From: Methanomicrobiales archaeon
Lineage (GTDB): Archaea > Halobacteriota > Methanomicrobia > Methanomicrobiales > Methanospirillaceae
NCBI GenBank assembly: GCA_012729535.1
Contig: JAAYCY010000009.1
Location: forward strand, 1 to 64,000
Direction: 5' to 3'
Length of the DNA stretch: 64,000 bases
Part shown: in pieces, positions 44,350 to 53,636 of the stretch
Layout: each line of letters begins with the position of its first letter
How positions within the stretch are numbered: position 1 is the first letter of the stretch
Made by a program: the position numbers and the translations under genes
The notes under the pieces: generated by a model
Seen by the model: the letters and a program-made list of their open reading frames with translations, nothing else
Database searches by the model: none
What the model was told of the DNA's origin: nothing

Positions 44350-45054
44350 TTATTCCTTCTCTTCTTTTCCGAGACAATATTTCACATAATATCCTGCCAC
44401 CTTTCCTGCTGATACTACCAGGAGGACAAATCCAGCAATTGCTCCTGTCATCCGGATAACCATGACAAGTGGCATATTCCCAAATGAGCCTGCACTTCCC
44501 ATGAGAAGCAATATGATCCCTTCAGGAATTGCCGTAGCAAAACTGGTATGAATCAACAGAGGATCATACATCGTTGCTCTGCTAAGCCATGAGGACAGAT
44601 GAAGACCTGTTCCAAGCATAATGCCCCCTGTAAAAATCAATGCAGTGATTAATCCTAAAATATCCACTAGCGTTCCTTTTGAAAACAAGAGCCCCTTAAA
44701 GAGATAGCCGGCCAGGTATACCAGAAATATCAGAAGGAAGAACTCTGCCAGAAGAAAAAGGGATGAAGCAGCAGGAAAAGTTGAAACCCAGAATGCTTCT
44801 GTTGCAACGAGGGCCAGGATACATGACATCAGAAATCTCCGCCGGTTTTTTCGCATAGAGTAAATGCCTGCAATAAAAAGCAGAGTGAGGAAAAAGACAA
44901 TTACGATTCGTGAAGAAAAACCAATAGGAAGAACAGGCACAATTATCACAATGGGTATGAGGGCAAGGAACAATATCGGGAGATCATCTTCAGGTTTTTC
45001 TGACCGATCTGATGACGTACCTCCATGAAATGCAATGTTCCTGATGATATCCAT
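44350..45054 (-). CDS. Multi-pass membrane protein of unknown function
   Basis: This 234-residue protein (ATG at 45054 with GGGGAG upstream; the frame opens further to a TTG) has about six membrane segments, the first pair near residues 25-62 (LPILFLALIPIVIIVPVLP). A long amphipathic middle and a charged C-terminal tail LGKEEKE follow. I recognise no family and see no transport signature. It is convergent with dapF with only one base between them, and it diverges from the TPR gene at 45159. Confidence 0.7.
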   Translation of the reverse strand: MDIIRNIAFHGGTSSDRSEKPEDDLPILFLALIPIVIIVPVLPIGFSSRIVIVFFLTLLFIAGIYSMRKNRRRFLMSCILALVATEAFWVSTFPAASSLFLLAEFFLLIFLVYLAGYLFKGLLFSKGTLVDILGLITALIFTGGIMLGTGLHLSSWLSRATMYDPLLIHTSFATAIPEGIILLLMGSAGSFGNMPLVMVIRMTGAIAGFVLLVVSAGKVAGYYVKYCLGKEEKE

Positions 45055-45158
45055 AAGTATTTTTTTCTCTCCCCAGAGATGAAACAAATGGATACAGATT
45101 GATGAATATCTTTAATGCACTCTGCGGGCAATGTTGAGATATCGGAAACAGGATTTTT

Positions 45159-45896
45159 ATGGCTGATAGCATCAATGACAAGGAAGCAGAACGCTGGAAA
45201 AAAGAAGGAAACCAGCATTCTGCAAATCAAAAGTTTGAGGAAGCAATTAGATGTTATGAAAAGGCCTCTTCGTTAAACCCGGTTGATGAAGAGATATATT
45301 TTCAAAAAGGCCTGGCTTTCATGAACCTTATCCGATACCAGGAAGCAGTTGAATCATTTGAAGAAGCCCTCCGCTTCAATGACAAAGAAGCCAGGTACTG
45401 GCTGTACATGGGTATTAATTACTTTTTCATGGGGAGATACAGCAAAGCAATCCCCTGTTTTAATATGGTAATTGAAATTGAACCGGGTAATCTTCATGCG
45501 CTTAGTAACAAAGGATCTGCACTTGCAGAAATCAACCGGCATGATGAATCTATCCAGTGTTTTGATAAAATCCTTGAATTGATACCTGGAGATGTTAACG
45601 CTCTTTTTAATAAAGGGATCAGTCTGCAGAAATTAAAGGATTACAAAACTGCAGTTGGTTGCTTTAAAGACATTCTAAAGATAGATCCACAAGATGCGGA
45701 TGCATGGTTTGAGCTTGGTAACTGCCTGGCAAGGACAGATAACTGTAAAGAGGCGGTAAAATGTTTTGACCGGGTTATCAGGATCGAACCAAACCATGCA
45801 GAAGTATATGATGCAAAAGTTGAATGTCTGCGAAGTCTTGGTCTGAATGACGAAGCAGATGAACTGATTGCGAAGCGTGAAATGGATGAATGGTGA
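45159..45896 (+). CDS. Tetratricopeptide-repeat protein
   Basis: This 245-residue soluble protein is made almost entirely of about seven TPR units, with no signal peptide. The repeats start at residue 10 (KEGNQHSANQKFEEAIRCYE) and recur every 34 residues: GLAFMNLIRYQEAVESFEEA, GINYFFMGRYSKAIPCF, GSALAEINRHDESIQCF and so on. It is a protein-protein interaction scaffold whose partner is unknown. TPR genes of this size are very common in Methanospirillum-like genomes. It is a relative of the protein at the right edge. Confidence 0.85.
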   Translation: MADSINDKEAERWKKEGNQHSANQKFEEAIRCYEKASSLNPVDEEIYFQKGLAFMNLIRYQEAVESFEEALRFNDKEARYWLYMGINYFFMGRYSKAIPCFNMVIEIEPGNLHALSNKGSALAEINRHDESIQCFDKILELIPGDVNALFNKGISLQKLKDYKTAVGCFKDILKIDPQDADAWFELGNCLARTDNCKEAVKCFDRVIRIEPNHAEVYDAKVECLRSLGLNDEADELIAKREMDEW

Positions 45897-45959
45897 TCAT
45901 GACCAGTCACCAGTACATCTAAATCTTTATTTCCCCCGGTCTCCTATGCCATAGGTTGG

Positions 45960-46973
45960 ATGAGTTGTACAATAATCGTGGGTGGAAACTTTGGTGACGA
46001 AGGAAAGGGAAAGATTGTTTCCCATGTTGCTCATCAGGACTGCCCCACAATAATAACCCGGGGGGGAGTAGGACCAAATGCCGGTCATACTGTAATCGTC
46101 GGAGAAAAAAAATTCGGTGTTCGTATGTGCCCATCAGGATTTGTTTACCCTGATGCCCGGCTGATGATTGGAACCGGTGTGTTAGTTGATCCACACGTTT
46201 TTCAGCATGAGGTCGAGGTTCTTGGTGTAAAAGGCAGGATCTTCCTTGATAAACGATGTGCGATTATTGAAGATTCGCATATTCAGGAAGATAAAACAAA
46301 TACCCACCTTTCGAAGAAAGTGGGATCCACCGGTACCGGGTGTGGACCGGCAAACCGTGACCGTGCCATGCGGATTGCCCGACTTGCGCGCGACATCCCC
46401 GAACTAAGTGAATATTTGGTTGATGTTCCACTTGAAGTAAATACAGCCCTGGATAAGGGAGAGAATGTTGTTATTGAAGGCACCCAGGGTTTTGGAATAT
46501 CATTATATTTTGGTTCTTACCCCTTTGTTACCAGCAAGGACACCTGTGCAGCCCAGATGGCTGCAGACAATGGTGTAGGTCCGACCAGGATTGATGATGT
46601 TATTGTTGTCTTTAAAGCCTTCCCAACCAGGGTGGGAGAGGGACCATTTTTAACGGAAATGTCAAGCCAGAGTGCACATGAAAAAGGCATCCAGGAGTTT
46701 GGAACGGTTACCGGCCGTGAACGCCGAATAGGAAGCTGGGATGGAGAAATGGCACGGTATGCAGCCATGGTAAACGGCTGCACTCAGGCGGCAATAACCG
46801 GAATTGATCATGTGGATCCATCCTGTTTTGGTGCAACGAAATATTCACAGCTTTCAAAGACTGCAAAAGATTTCCTCAAACAGGCTGAAGATGACATAGG
46901 TGCACCGGTAACACTTATCTCTACCGGACCCGAACTTTCACAGATAATTGATATCAGGGCGGAATATGCATGA
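45960..46973 (+). CDS. purA: Adenylosuccinate synthetase, short archaeal form
   Basis: This 337-residue enzyme makes adenylosuccinate from IMP and aspartate with GTP. It has the P-loop-like GGNFGDEGKGKIVS at residues 8-21, RGGVGPNAGHTV near residue 35, KKVGSTGTGCGPANRDRAMR near residue 120 and EGTQGFGISLYFGSYPFVTS in two parts near residue 175. It is roughly 90 residues shorter than the bacterial enzyme (about 430), a feature known for several archaea. It is the first gene of a five-gene operon and ends in an ATGA overlap with the next. Confidence 0.94.
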   Translation: MSCTIIVGGNFGDEGKGKIVSHVAHQDCPTIITRGGVGPNAGHTVIVGEKKFGVRMCPSGFVYPDARLMIGTGVLVDPHVFQHEVEVLGVKGRIFLDKRCAIIEDSHIQEDKTNTHLSKKVGSTGTGCGPANRDRAMRIARLARDIPELSEYLVDVPLEVNTALDKGENVVIEGTQGFGISLYFGSYPFVTSKDTCAAQMAADNGVGPTRIDDVIVVFKAFPTRVGEGPFLTEMSSQSAHEKGIQEFGTVTGRERRIGSWDGEMARYAAMVNGCTQAAITGIDHVDPSCFGATKYSQLSKTAKDFLKQAEDDIGAPVTLISTGPELSQIIDIRAEYA

Positions 46974-47152
46974 AACGAGAGTTATATGACATCCTCTGTT
47001 GTCCAGTCTGTAAAGGCGACCTGGAGCTTGTGGTTACAGAAGAAAATGACGTGGAGATCATAACCGGATCACTGATCTGCCATGCCTGCTCCGTAACCTA
47101 TCCAATAGACGAGGGTATTCCAAACCTTCTCCCCCAGAATACTAGTTCCTGA
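46970..47152 (+). CDS. Trm112-family zinc protein
   Basis: This 60-residue protein has two pairs of cysteines, CCPVCKG near residue 10 and CHAC near residue 44, and the PIDEGIPNLLP end of Trm112/YcaR proteins. In archaea and eukaryotes Trm112 activates and stabilises several methyltransferases that modify tRNA, rRNA and release factor. Partners here are not visible. It overlaps purA by four bases and cbiB by one base. Confidence 0.9.
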   Translation: MKRELYDILCCPVCKGDLELVVTEENDVEIITGSLICHACSVTYPIDEGIPNLLPQNTSS

Positions 47153-48069
47153 TGATAATCCAGGTTGTCCTTTTTTTATCAGTAATTATTGACAGGGTTT
47201 TCGGGGATCCAAAAACATCTCTGCACCCGGTTGCCCTGATTGGCAGATTCATCGGGTGGTGGGCAAGACCCTCTATTTACCCTGCACATTTACAGAGGAT
47301 TACCGGAATTGTCGGATGGATACTCACGATGGGATTGTTTGTGACACCATTTCTCTTTTTCCAGGTCTTCGCCCCCTGGTACGTATACCTCATATTCGCC
47401 CCGTTCCTGCTGAAGATCTGCTTTGCCTGGAGAGCGTTGGACGAACATGTACAGGAGGTTTCAGACGCTGTTACAAAGCAGGAAAGAGCCAGAAAGGCAT
47501 CAATGCTTGTGTCCCGTGACACATCAGAACTGGACGAGGAACAGGTCCTCAGTGCAGCTTATGAATCCATGGCAGAAAATCTAAACGACAGCATCATTGC
47601 ACCATTATTCTGGTTCATCATTCTGGGCCTTCCTGGTGCAGCAATGTACCGGGCAGTCAACACTATGGATGCCATGGTCGGGTACCGGGATGAGAGGTTG
47701 CTGCTCGGCTGGTGGGCAGCACGGATGGACGATATCCTCTCGTTCATTCCTGCACGAATATGCGGACTTATCCTCACCGGTATCTATGCATGGAGAAAGA
47801 GGCTTGGGCCAGCAATGGAAACATTTCGAAATGACCGGATGAAAAGACCGGGATTTAACGGAGGTATCCCCATGTCATTGATTGCGGGGGGTGAAGGGGT
47901 TATGTTTGAAAAACCCGGAATATACCGAATAGGAAAACAGGAAAAAACGCTTCTTGATGCCGGACCTTCCATTGTCAGGACTGTCGGTTATTCAACCATT
48001 CTTTTCTGCCTGTTTGCCTCAGTCACACTATTATTATGGGGCGGTATTAACAACATATACGGGATATGA
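47152..48069 (+). CDS. cbiB: Adenosylcobinamide-phosphate synthase CbiB
   Basis: This 305-residue membrane enzyme attaches aminopropanol to cobyric acid in the synthesis of the corrinoid cofactors used by methyltransferases in methanogenesis. Family blocks are [21 protein letters not shown] near residue 12 (the core is GDP..LHPV), [23 protein letters not shown] near residue 115 (split region) and the [14 protein letters not shown] segment near residue 200. Four or five membrane segments are seen. It overlaps trm112 by one base and pdxS by four. Confidence 0.93.
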   Translation: MIIQVVLFLSVIIDRVFGDPKTSLHPVALIGRFIGWWARPSIYPAHLQRITGIVGWILTMGLFVTPFLFFQVFAPWYVYLIFAPFLLKICFAWRALDEHVQEVSDAVTKQERARKASMLVSRDTSELDEEQVLSAAYESMAENLNDSIIAPLFWFIILGLPGAAMYRAVNTMDAMVGYRDERLLLGWWAARMDDILSFIPARICGLILTGIYAWRKRLGPAMETFRNDRMKRPGFNGGIPMSLIAGGEGVMFEKPGIYRIGKQEKTLLDAGPSIVRTVGYSTILFCLFASVTLLLWGGINNIYGI

Positions 48070-48962
48070 TACTTGAAGACCTCCGGTTCGGTACCGAACT
48101 AATAAAACGGGGATTTGCTTCCATGCAAAAAGGAGGCGTAATCATGGATGTGGTATCAGCCGACCAGGCAGGTATCGCTGAAGACGCAGGAGCTGTTGCA
48201 GTAATGGCCCTTGAACGGGTTCCTGCAGATATCAGATCTGCAGGCGGGGTTGCCCGGATGGCTGACCCGAAAAAGATTGTCGAGATAATGGATGCAGTGT
48301 CCATTCCGGTCATGGCTAAGGCAAGAATTGGTCACTTCGTTGAAGCCCAGGTGCTCGAATCACTGGGCGTTGATATGATTGATGAATCAGAAGTGCTCAC
48401 ACCGGCAGACGAAGAATACCATATTGATAAGACAAAGTTCACTGTTCCCTTCGTATGTGGTGCACGCAACCTCGGAGAAGCCCTGAGAAGAATAAACGAA
48501 GGAGCAGCTATGATCCGGACCAAGGGAGAAGCAGGAACCGGAAATGTTGTTGAAGCGGTCAGGCATAACCGGACCATTCTTAGTGAGATCAGAAGGCTTA
48601 AGGGAATGGATGACATCGAACTGGTAAAGCGGGCCCGTGAACTGGAAGCACCTGCAGATCTTCTTATTGAAACTGCACAGCGTCAGCGGATACCAGTAGT
48701 GAACTTCTCTGCGGGAGGAATCGCAACACCTTCTGATGCAGCACTCATGATGCAGCTTGGTAGTGATGGTGTCTTTGTCGGATCAGGCATTTTCAAGTCA
48801 GAACAGCCAGAACTTATGGCAAAAGCAATAGTCGAAGCAGTGAACCACTGGAATGAACCTTCAGTCATCGCAGAAGTGTCAAAGGGACTTGGGGATGCCA
48901 TGCCGGGACTGGACATCCATGCCCTTCCACCAGAACAGGTGCTGCAGACCCGTGGCTGGTAA
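48066..48962 (+). CDS. pdxS: Pyridoxal 5'-phosphate synthase lyase subunit PdxS
   Basis: This 298-residue subunit builds pyridoxal phosphate from ribose 5-phosphate, glyceraldehyde 3-phosphate and ammonia. Both essential lysines are present: [14 protein letters not shown] near residue 80 and [17 protein letters not shown] near residue 148. The [12 protein letters not shown]-type phosphate loop reads [14 protein letters not shown] near residue 235. It overlaps cbiB by four bases, and its 3' end overlaps the start of pdxT by 11 bases, so the two subunits are coupled. Confidence 0.97.
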   Translation: MILEDLRFGTELIKRGFASMQKGGVIMDVVSADQAGIAEDAGAVAVMALERVPADIRSAGGVARMADPKKIVEIMDAVSIPVMAKARIGHFVEAQVLESLGVDMIDESEVLTPADEEYHIDKTKFTVPFVCGARNLGEALRRINEGAAMIRTKGEAGTGNVVEAVRHNRTILSEIRRLKGMDDIELVKRARELEAPADLLIETAQRQRIPVVNFSAGGIATPSDAALMMQLGSDGVFVGSGIFKSEQPELMAKAIVEAVNHWNEPSVIAEVSKGLGDAMPGLDIHALPPEQVLQTRGW

Positions 48963-49539
48963 TGGACCAATAGGGGTACTGGCACTCCAGGGCAATGTTT
49001 CTGAACATATCGAAGCATTTGAGTCAGCGGTTAATAATCTGGGTCTTGGGATTCCGGTAATTCCCGTAAAAAGAGCGGATGAAATTCCCGGACTCCTTGC
49101 CCTTGCAATACCCGGTGGTGAATCAACTACCATCATGCGACTTATTGACCAGAATGGGATGAGAGAGACCATTCAGACCTTTCCAGGGGGTATTTTTGCC
49201 ACCTGTGCAGGTATGGTAATTGCAGCACGGGAACTTACCGGTGAGACCAGGTTTACTCCTCTTGACCTGGTTGACATAACCGTGAATCGGAATGCATTTG
49301 GTAGACAAAGAGAGTCCTTTGAATCAGATCTTGCGATTGAAGGGATGAACCCTCCGTTTCATGCGATATTTATCAGAGCCCCGGTTATCACCAGAGCCGG
49401 ACCTGATGTTTGTGTCCTTGCTACCATAAAGCAGGGAATCGTTGCGGTACGGAGCGGAAAAAAACTGATATTATCTTTTCATCCGGAAATCAGCAATGAC
49501 CTCCGGATGCACCAGTACTTCCTGACAGAAGTATTATAA
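48952..49539 (+). CDS. pdxT: Pyridoxal 5'-phosphate synthase glutaminase subunit PdxT
   Basis: This 195-residue glutaminase supplies ammonia to PdxS. Motifs are [19 protein letters not shown] at the start, PGGESTT near residue 47, the nucleophile Cys in FATCAGMV near residue 79 and SFHPEISND with His and Glu near residue 170. I choose the GTG at 48952, overlapping pdxS by 11 bases, because the family similarity begins there. The open frame extends upstream to 48853 inside pdxS without similarity. It is the last gene of the operon. Confidence 0.92.
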   Translation: MAGNGPIGVLALQGNVSEHIEAFESAVNNLGLGIPVIPVKRADEIPGLLALAIPGGESTTIMRLIDQNGMRETIQTFPGGIFATCAGMVIAARELTGETRFTPLDLVDITVNRNAFGRQRESFESDLAIEGMNPPFHAIFIRAPVITRAGPDVCVLATIKQGIVAVRSGKKLILSFHPEISNDLRMHQYFLTEVL

Positions 49540-49543
49540 AAAA

Positions 49544-50290
49544 TTATTTTGTTTTTCCCTGGTTTTTTACTGCTTCCATAGCAGCTTTAACCTTTTCTTC
49601 ATCACCGATATAATAATGACGAATCGGTTGTAAGGATGTATCCAGTTCATAAACCAGGGGAATTCCGGTTGGTATATTCAGTTCAGTAATGTCTTTATCA
49701 GAAATGGAATCAAGATGCTTGACCAGGGCACGTATACTGTTACCATGAGCGGTTATCAGCACCCTTTTTCCTGACTTTACAACTGGTACAATCTCTTCTT
49801 TCCAGTACGGGATAAACCGTGCAACGGTATCCTTCAGGCATTCGGTCATGGGCAGTAAGTTCCTCTGGATTTCATCATACCGACGATGATATGATGGATT
49901 ATCCAGGTCTCTGGGTGTAAATGCTGGTGGCTGGATATCATAACTTCTCCGCCAGATATGTACCTGTTCTTCACCATATTTTTCAGCGGTTTCGGTTTTA
50001 TTCAGACCGGTAAGTGCCCCATAATGTCGTTCATTAAGGCGCCAGGACCGGATAACCGGCATCCACATTAGATCCATCTCATCCTGTATGAGCCAGAGCG
50101 TCCGGATAGCACGCTTCAAAACAGAGGTGTATGCCAGATCAAACTCAAATCCTTTTTCTCTGAGGGCTTTTCCAGCTGACCGTGCCTCTTCCATACCCAA
50201 GGGAGAGAGATCAATATCCCGCCATCCGGTAAACCGGTTCTCGCGGTTCCAGAGGCTTTCTCCATGACGAATCAGAACCAGTGTATACAT
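49544..50290 (-). CDS. gpmA: 2,3-bisphosphoglycerate-dependent phosphoglycerate mutase
   Basis: This 248-residue glycolytic enzyme interconverts 3- and 2-phosphoglycerate. It shows the RHG motif [20 protein letters not shown] at residue 6, [20 protein letters not shown] near residue 88 and the second catalytic His in [12 protein letters not shown] near residue 183. Archaea more often use the cofactor-independent enzyme, so this bacterial-type mutase may have been acquired by transfer. It is convergent with pdxT, with 4 bases between them. It could process the 3-phosphoglycerate made by the RuBisCO pathway encoded nearby. Confidence 0.94.
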   Translation of the reverse strand: MYTLVLIRHGESLWNRENRFTGWRDIDLSPLGMEEARSAGKALREKGFEFDLAYTSVLKRAIRTLWLIQDEMDLMWMPVIRSWRLNERHYGALTGLNKTETAEKYGEEQVHIWRRSYDIQPPAFTPRDLDNPSYHRRYDEIQRNLLPMTECLKDTVARFIPYWKEEIVPVVKSGKRVLITAHGNSIRALVKHLDSISDKDITELNIPTGIPLVYELDTSLQPIRHYYIGDEEKVKAAMEAVKNQGKTK

Positions 50291-50780
50291 ATAATCACCT
50301 AATCTTTGGTTATCAAACTGGTTAATACTCTGGAAAAAATCCGGAAATATCCTGAGGCCAGAACTATGAGGTTACCGATCATAGCATCCAAGGTCTCAAT
50401 GGTGAAGATGCACTGTCAACATATCTTCCTGCAAACCAGTATCCCTAACATCAGTCAGCCAAAATCCAGGATCAGTCGGATCTCCTGTTGATCATCTCTC
50501 CATCAGTACCTGTTTAAACCAATTTCAACCAGTCCATTAAACGGCTGGTTTTCCCTGTAAAATAGATTCACTACTAATGGACATCAATCAGTAGTATTAT
50601 TACTAAAGATATGATCGCGGCATTTCCAGACAATATATCGCTGTAAGAAATAACATCCAACATATAAGAATAAATCATCTCCTGAATAAGACCGAATAGG
50701 CTGAAAGATCTTAAAAATGTCAGACAAGAGGCCTTAACGTACTGGAAAGGTTTTATGGGAACGGTCTCCAATCATCAGTT
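50291..50780. other. Intergenic region between divergent gpmA and the CARDB gene
   Basis: No gene is recognised in these 490 bases. A 17-base segment AACCAATTTCAACCAGT (50517-50533) resembles one at 33443-33459. Immediately after it, AACCAG (50527-50532) and CTGGTT (50545-50550) can pair around an ATTAAAC-containing loop, and a short T-run follows. A TATA-like CTTAAAAATG near 50708 could drive the CARDB gene. Function of the paired element is unknown. Confidence 0.4.
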
Positions 50781-51653
50781 ATGACCATTCGTACCGGATG
50801 GGTACTGATAGTAGCATTCCTTGTATGTATGATTCCGGCTCATGCTGCAGTGAATATTACATCAGAAGGATTAATTGTAAGCGACAGCGGATATGCGGGG
50901 GGTTCGCTTACTGTGATTGAAGTGGTAAAAAATGCCGGGAATGATGAGAGCGGACCGGTTACGATCTCATATTACCTGGTGAATGAAAGTGAGGGAAGTG
51001 CAACAAAGGTACCTATTGGATCAGCAGACCTGGAATCCATTTCATCTGGTGGAGATTATTCCAGTGTAAAGACATTTCTCCTGCCTCTTGACCTTGCAGA
51101 CGGAGCATACAAGTTTGTAAGGGAGATTATGGGTAAAGAAACCGCACCAGTTCAGCAAAAAACCATCCAGATATCTGACCCGATGCCGGACGGAAGTGAT
51201 GCAGACCTGGTAGGTTCAGGTGTTATTATTCCCAGCAGGGCAGGACCAGGAGACCAGGTCAGAGTAATTGCCGCGGTTGAAAACAGAGGGGGATCAGATG
51301 CCGGAAAATTCTATGTTGATCTGTACCTGACAAACCGGAGTGCTCCTGTATCAGAACCCTTGCTTCTTGGAACATGGGAAGTGGGATCTGTCCCAGCTAC
51401 CGGCCAGGCAAGCACAACCAGAACATTTACTATCCCACGGGAAATCCTTGCTGGAAACTACGGGATTCTCATGGATGTTGATCCTGGCAACCTTGTTCCT
51501 GAACGAAATGAAGATAACAACGACTGGTATCGGGAAGGAGTAATCCACATAATTGCCGGAGGATCTCAAACGATTGCCCCTCCGGTATTCATCAATACCA
51601 CAACCTCCATTGTCGTGGTCACCCAGGACCAGGAACATACGAATAAGACATAA
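50781..51653 (+). CDS. Secreted protein with two CARDB domains
   Basis: This 290-residue exported protein has a signal peptide (residues 1-22, ending PAHAAVN) and two CARDB-like beta-sandwich domains. The first is about 25-125 (IEVVKNAGNDESGPVTISYYLV, in part), and the second about 135-265 (VIAAVENRGGSDAGKFYVDLYL in part; VPERNEDNNDW). A short Thr-rich tail follows without an anchor. CARDB domains bind partners or polysaccharides at the surface. It is related in architecture to the CARDB ends of the protein at 17501-19420. Confidence 0.85.
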   Translation: MTIRTGWVLIVAFLVCMIPAHAAVNITSEGLIVSDSGYAGGSLTVIEVVKNAGNDESGPVTISYYLVNESEGSATKVPIGSADLESISSGGDYSSVKTFLLPLDLADGAYKFVREIMGKETAPVQQKTIQISDPMPDGSDADLVGSGVIIPSRAGPGDQVRVIAAVENRGGSDAGKFYVDLYLTNRSAPVSEPLLLGTWEVGSVPATGQASTTRTFTIPREILAGNYGILMDVDPGNLVPERNEDNNDWYREGVIHIIAGGSQTIAPPVFINTTTSIVVVTQDQEHTNKT

Positions 51654-51684
51654 AATCCATAGGACTTTGGGAATGCACCAGGTT

Positions 51685-51859
51685 AAGCTTTATAGTGAAC
51701 CAAAGCTTACTCTTAAGTGGTAAATTGAATCAACAGTGGATCCTTTCAATTAACAATTCACTTGTATTCTCCTTTTTCTTCGTGTTTAGTTAGGGGGCCG
51801 GCTATTTTCCGGTCCCCGGTATTGTAATTCACTGACAGTTTACCGGAGGTTCGATAAAC
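51685..51859 (+). promoter_or_regulatory. Promoter and structured leader of the symporter genes
   Basis: A TATA-like CTTTATAGT (51688-51696) is flanked by two direct copies of AAGCTT (51685-51690 and 51703-51708), 18 bases apart, which may be an operator. The transcript would start near 51718 and carry a leader of about 140 bases. That leader contains a strong hairpin with a 9-bp stem, GGGGGCCGG / CCGGTCCCC (51793-51801 with 51809-51817; one G-T pair) and loop CTATTTT. GGAGG at 51845-51849 lies 10 bases before the small-protein ATG. Confidence 0.55.
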
Positions 51860-51991
51860 ATGTTCTCAGTATTTGGTATTACAGATCCTGCGATCTGGAT
51901 CGGGTATGTATTAGCGATAGGTCTTGCCCTGGCCTGCATTATTTACGGGGCAGTGAACTGGAACAAGGGGGCCAAAGATCATGGCAGTTGA
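51860..51991 (+). CDS. Symporter small accessory protein, 43 residues
   Basis: This short gene encodes a 43-residue single-span protein beginning MFSVFGITDPAIWIGYVLA, with one hydrophobic helix (about 11-32) and a polar tail NWNKGAKDHGS. It matches the small proteins encoded directly before sodium:solute symporters in archaea and bacteria. GGAGG lies 10 bases upstream. Its last 11 bases overlap the start of the symporter gene, so the two are translationally coupled and probably act together in the membrane. Confidence 0.85.
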   Translation: MFSVFGITDPAIWIGYVLAIGLALACIIYGAVNWNKGAKDHGS

Positions 51992-53537
51992 CCCTCTGAC
52001 AACAGCAATACTTGTTGTAGTTTATGTCGCTATAACCCTGGTCCTGGGGTACCTGGGATATAAGAAGACAGTCCATGCGGAAGACTATCTCCTGGCTGGA
52101 AGGGCTAGTCACCCGGTGGTTATCGCCCTGTCATATGGTGCAACATTCATCTCAACCTCTGCTATCGTTGGTTTTGGAGGAGTTGCTGCAAATCTCGGAA
52201 TGGGCATGATATGGCTGACGGTTTTTAATATTGGTATAGGTATCCTCCTGGCATTCGTAGTATTCGGAAAGAAAACCCGTGAAAAAGGTGCAGAAACCGG
52301 TGCCCTTACCTTCCCAGACCTGATGGGCAAGATCTTTCACACTCCCAAACTACAGCTTATCAGCGGGATAATCATCCTTCTTGGTATGCCTCTTTATACC
52401 GCTGCTGTTCTGATTGGAGGAGCACGGTTTCTTGAGACAACACTTTCAATATCGTATACCACGGCACTTTTGGGTTTTGCTGTCGTAGTTGCAATGTACG
52501 TAATTTATGGCGGGCTGATTGCAGTTATGTACACCGACGCATTCCAGGGAGCGATTATGCTTATTGGAATGACCATCCTCCTGATCCTGACATATATTTA
52601 TGTAGGAGGGGTAACTGCAGGAAACTCTGCTCTTGCTGCCATGTCAGATATGGTTCCTGAGGCCCTCATCGGGCAGGGTATGACAGGCTGGGCATCCATG
52701 CCCGAACTGGGATCACCAATCTGGTACACCCTGATTACAACCCTGGTGCTTGGAGTAGGAATCGGTGTTCTTGCACAGCCCCAACTGGTTGTCAGGTTTA
52801 TGACCGCAAAGGAAAACCGATCCCTGAACCGTGCAGTCCTTGTAGGAGGCCCCTTTATTCTTATGATGACCGGTGTGGCATTTACTGTGGGAGCCCTGAC
52901 TAATGTGTACTTTTACCAGCACACTGGGAAAATTGCGGTTGTAGCAGCGGGAGGAAACGTGGACTCGGTAATCCCGCTCTACATTAACATGGCAATGCCG
53001 GATCTGTTTGTCATCATCTTCATGCTTACTCTCCTGTCAGCTGCTATGTCAACACTCTCCTCACTCTTTCATACTATGGGAAGTGCCCTGGTGTGTGATA
53101 TCTGGGGAAGAGGACAGAAGTGTGCCATATCACTGCGGGCAAACCAGATCGGGTGTGTCATCATGATGGTTATAAGTGTGGTTCTGGCTCTGGCTATGCC
53201 TGAGGGAATTATTGCACGGGCTACCGCGATGTTCATGGGTCTTTGTGCATCTGCATTTCTTCCTGCATTCGCCGTGGGAGTTTATGCAAAAAAGCCTTCG
53301 CGGGCAGGAGCTATGGCAAGCATGATTATCGGAGCGGCTATCTGGTTCTTGTGGACCGTCTTTGTTCATACTGCAGAAGCAAAAGTTCTGGGAATATCGC
53401 AGACGCTGACCGGAGCAGTAACCATCCTCGGTGCACCATGGACGGTCATCGATCCGTTAATTATCGCATTGCCGGTTTCACTGGTGGTAATGATATTGTT
53501 CCAGTTTCAGAGCAGGAATGATGTAAAAACAACCTAA
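51981..53537 (+). CDS. Sodium:solute symporter (SSS family)
   Basis: This 518-residue membrane protein has about 13 membrane segments and the SSS core motifs: ATFISTSAIVGFGGVAANLGMG in the first part (core SAIVGFGG), YGGLIAVMYTDAFQG near residue 175 and VRFMTAKENRSLNRAVLVGG near residue 265 (core RFMTAKE). It imports an unknown organic solute with sodium ions; acetate, proline and pantothenate are all transported by relatives. The start overlaps the small accessory protein gene. A T-run follows the stop at 53537. Confidence 0.9.
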   Translation: MAVDPLTTAILVVVYVAITLVLGYLGYKKTVHAEDYLLAGRASHPVVIALSYGATFISTSAIVGFGGVAANLGMGMIWLTVFNIGIGILLAFVVFGKKTREKGAETGALTFPDLMGKIFHTPKLQLISGIIILLGMPLYTAAVLIGGARFLETTLSISYTTALLGFAVVVAMYVIYGGLIAVMYTDAFQGAIMLIGMTILLILTYIYVGGVTAGNSALAAMSDMVPEALIGQGMTGWASMPELGSPIWYTLITTLVLGVGIGVLAQPQLVVRFMTAKENRSLNRAVLVGGPFILMMTGVAFTVGALTNVYFYQHTGKIAVVAAGGNVDSVIPLYINMAMPDLFVIIFMLTLLSAAMSTLSSLFHTMGSALVCDIWGRGQKCAISLRANQIGCVIMMVISVVLALAMPEGIIARATAMFMGLCASAFLPAFAVGVYAKKPSRAGAMASMIIGAAIWFLWTVFVHTAEAKVLGISQTLTGAVTILGAPWTVIDPLIIALPVSLVVMILFQFQSRNDVKTT

Positions 53538-53636
53538 AATTCTTTTTTTTACCTGTCAGAAAGACACCGCTTCGAAACTTTTTCCAACGGGTCATAAATA
53601 ACATTTTATTCGTTTCTGATCCAGATACTGAAGAGA

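Noticed and set aside
50306-50491. Short frame upstream of gpmA on the plus strand
   Set aside because: No similarity, no ribosome binding site; probably chance.
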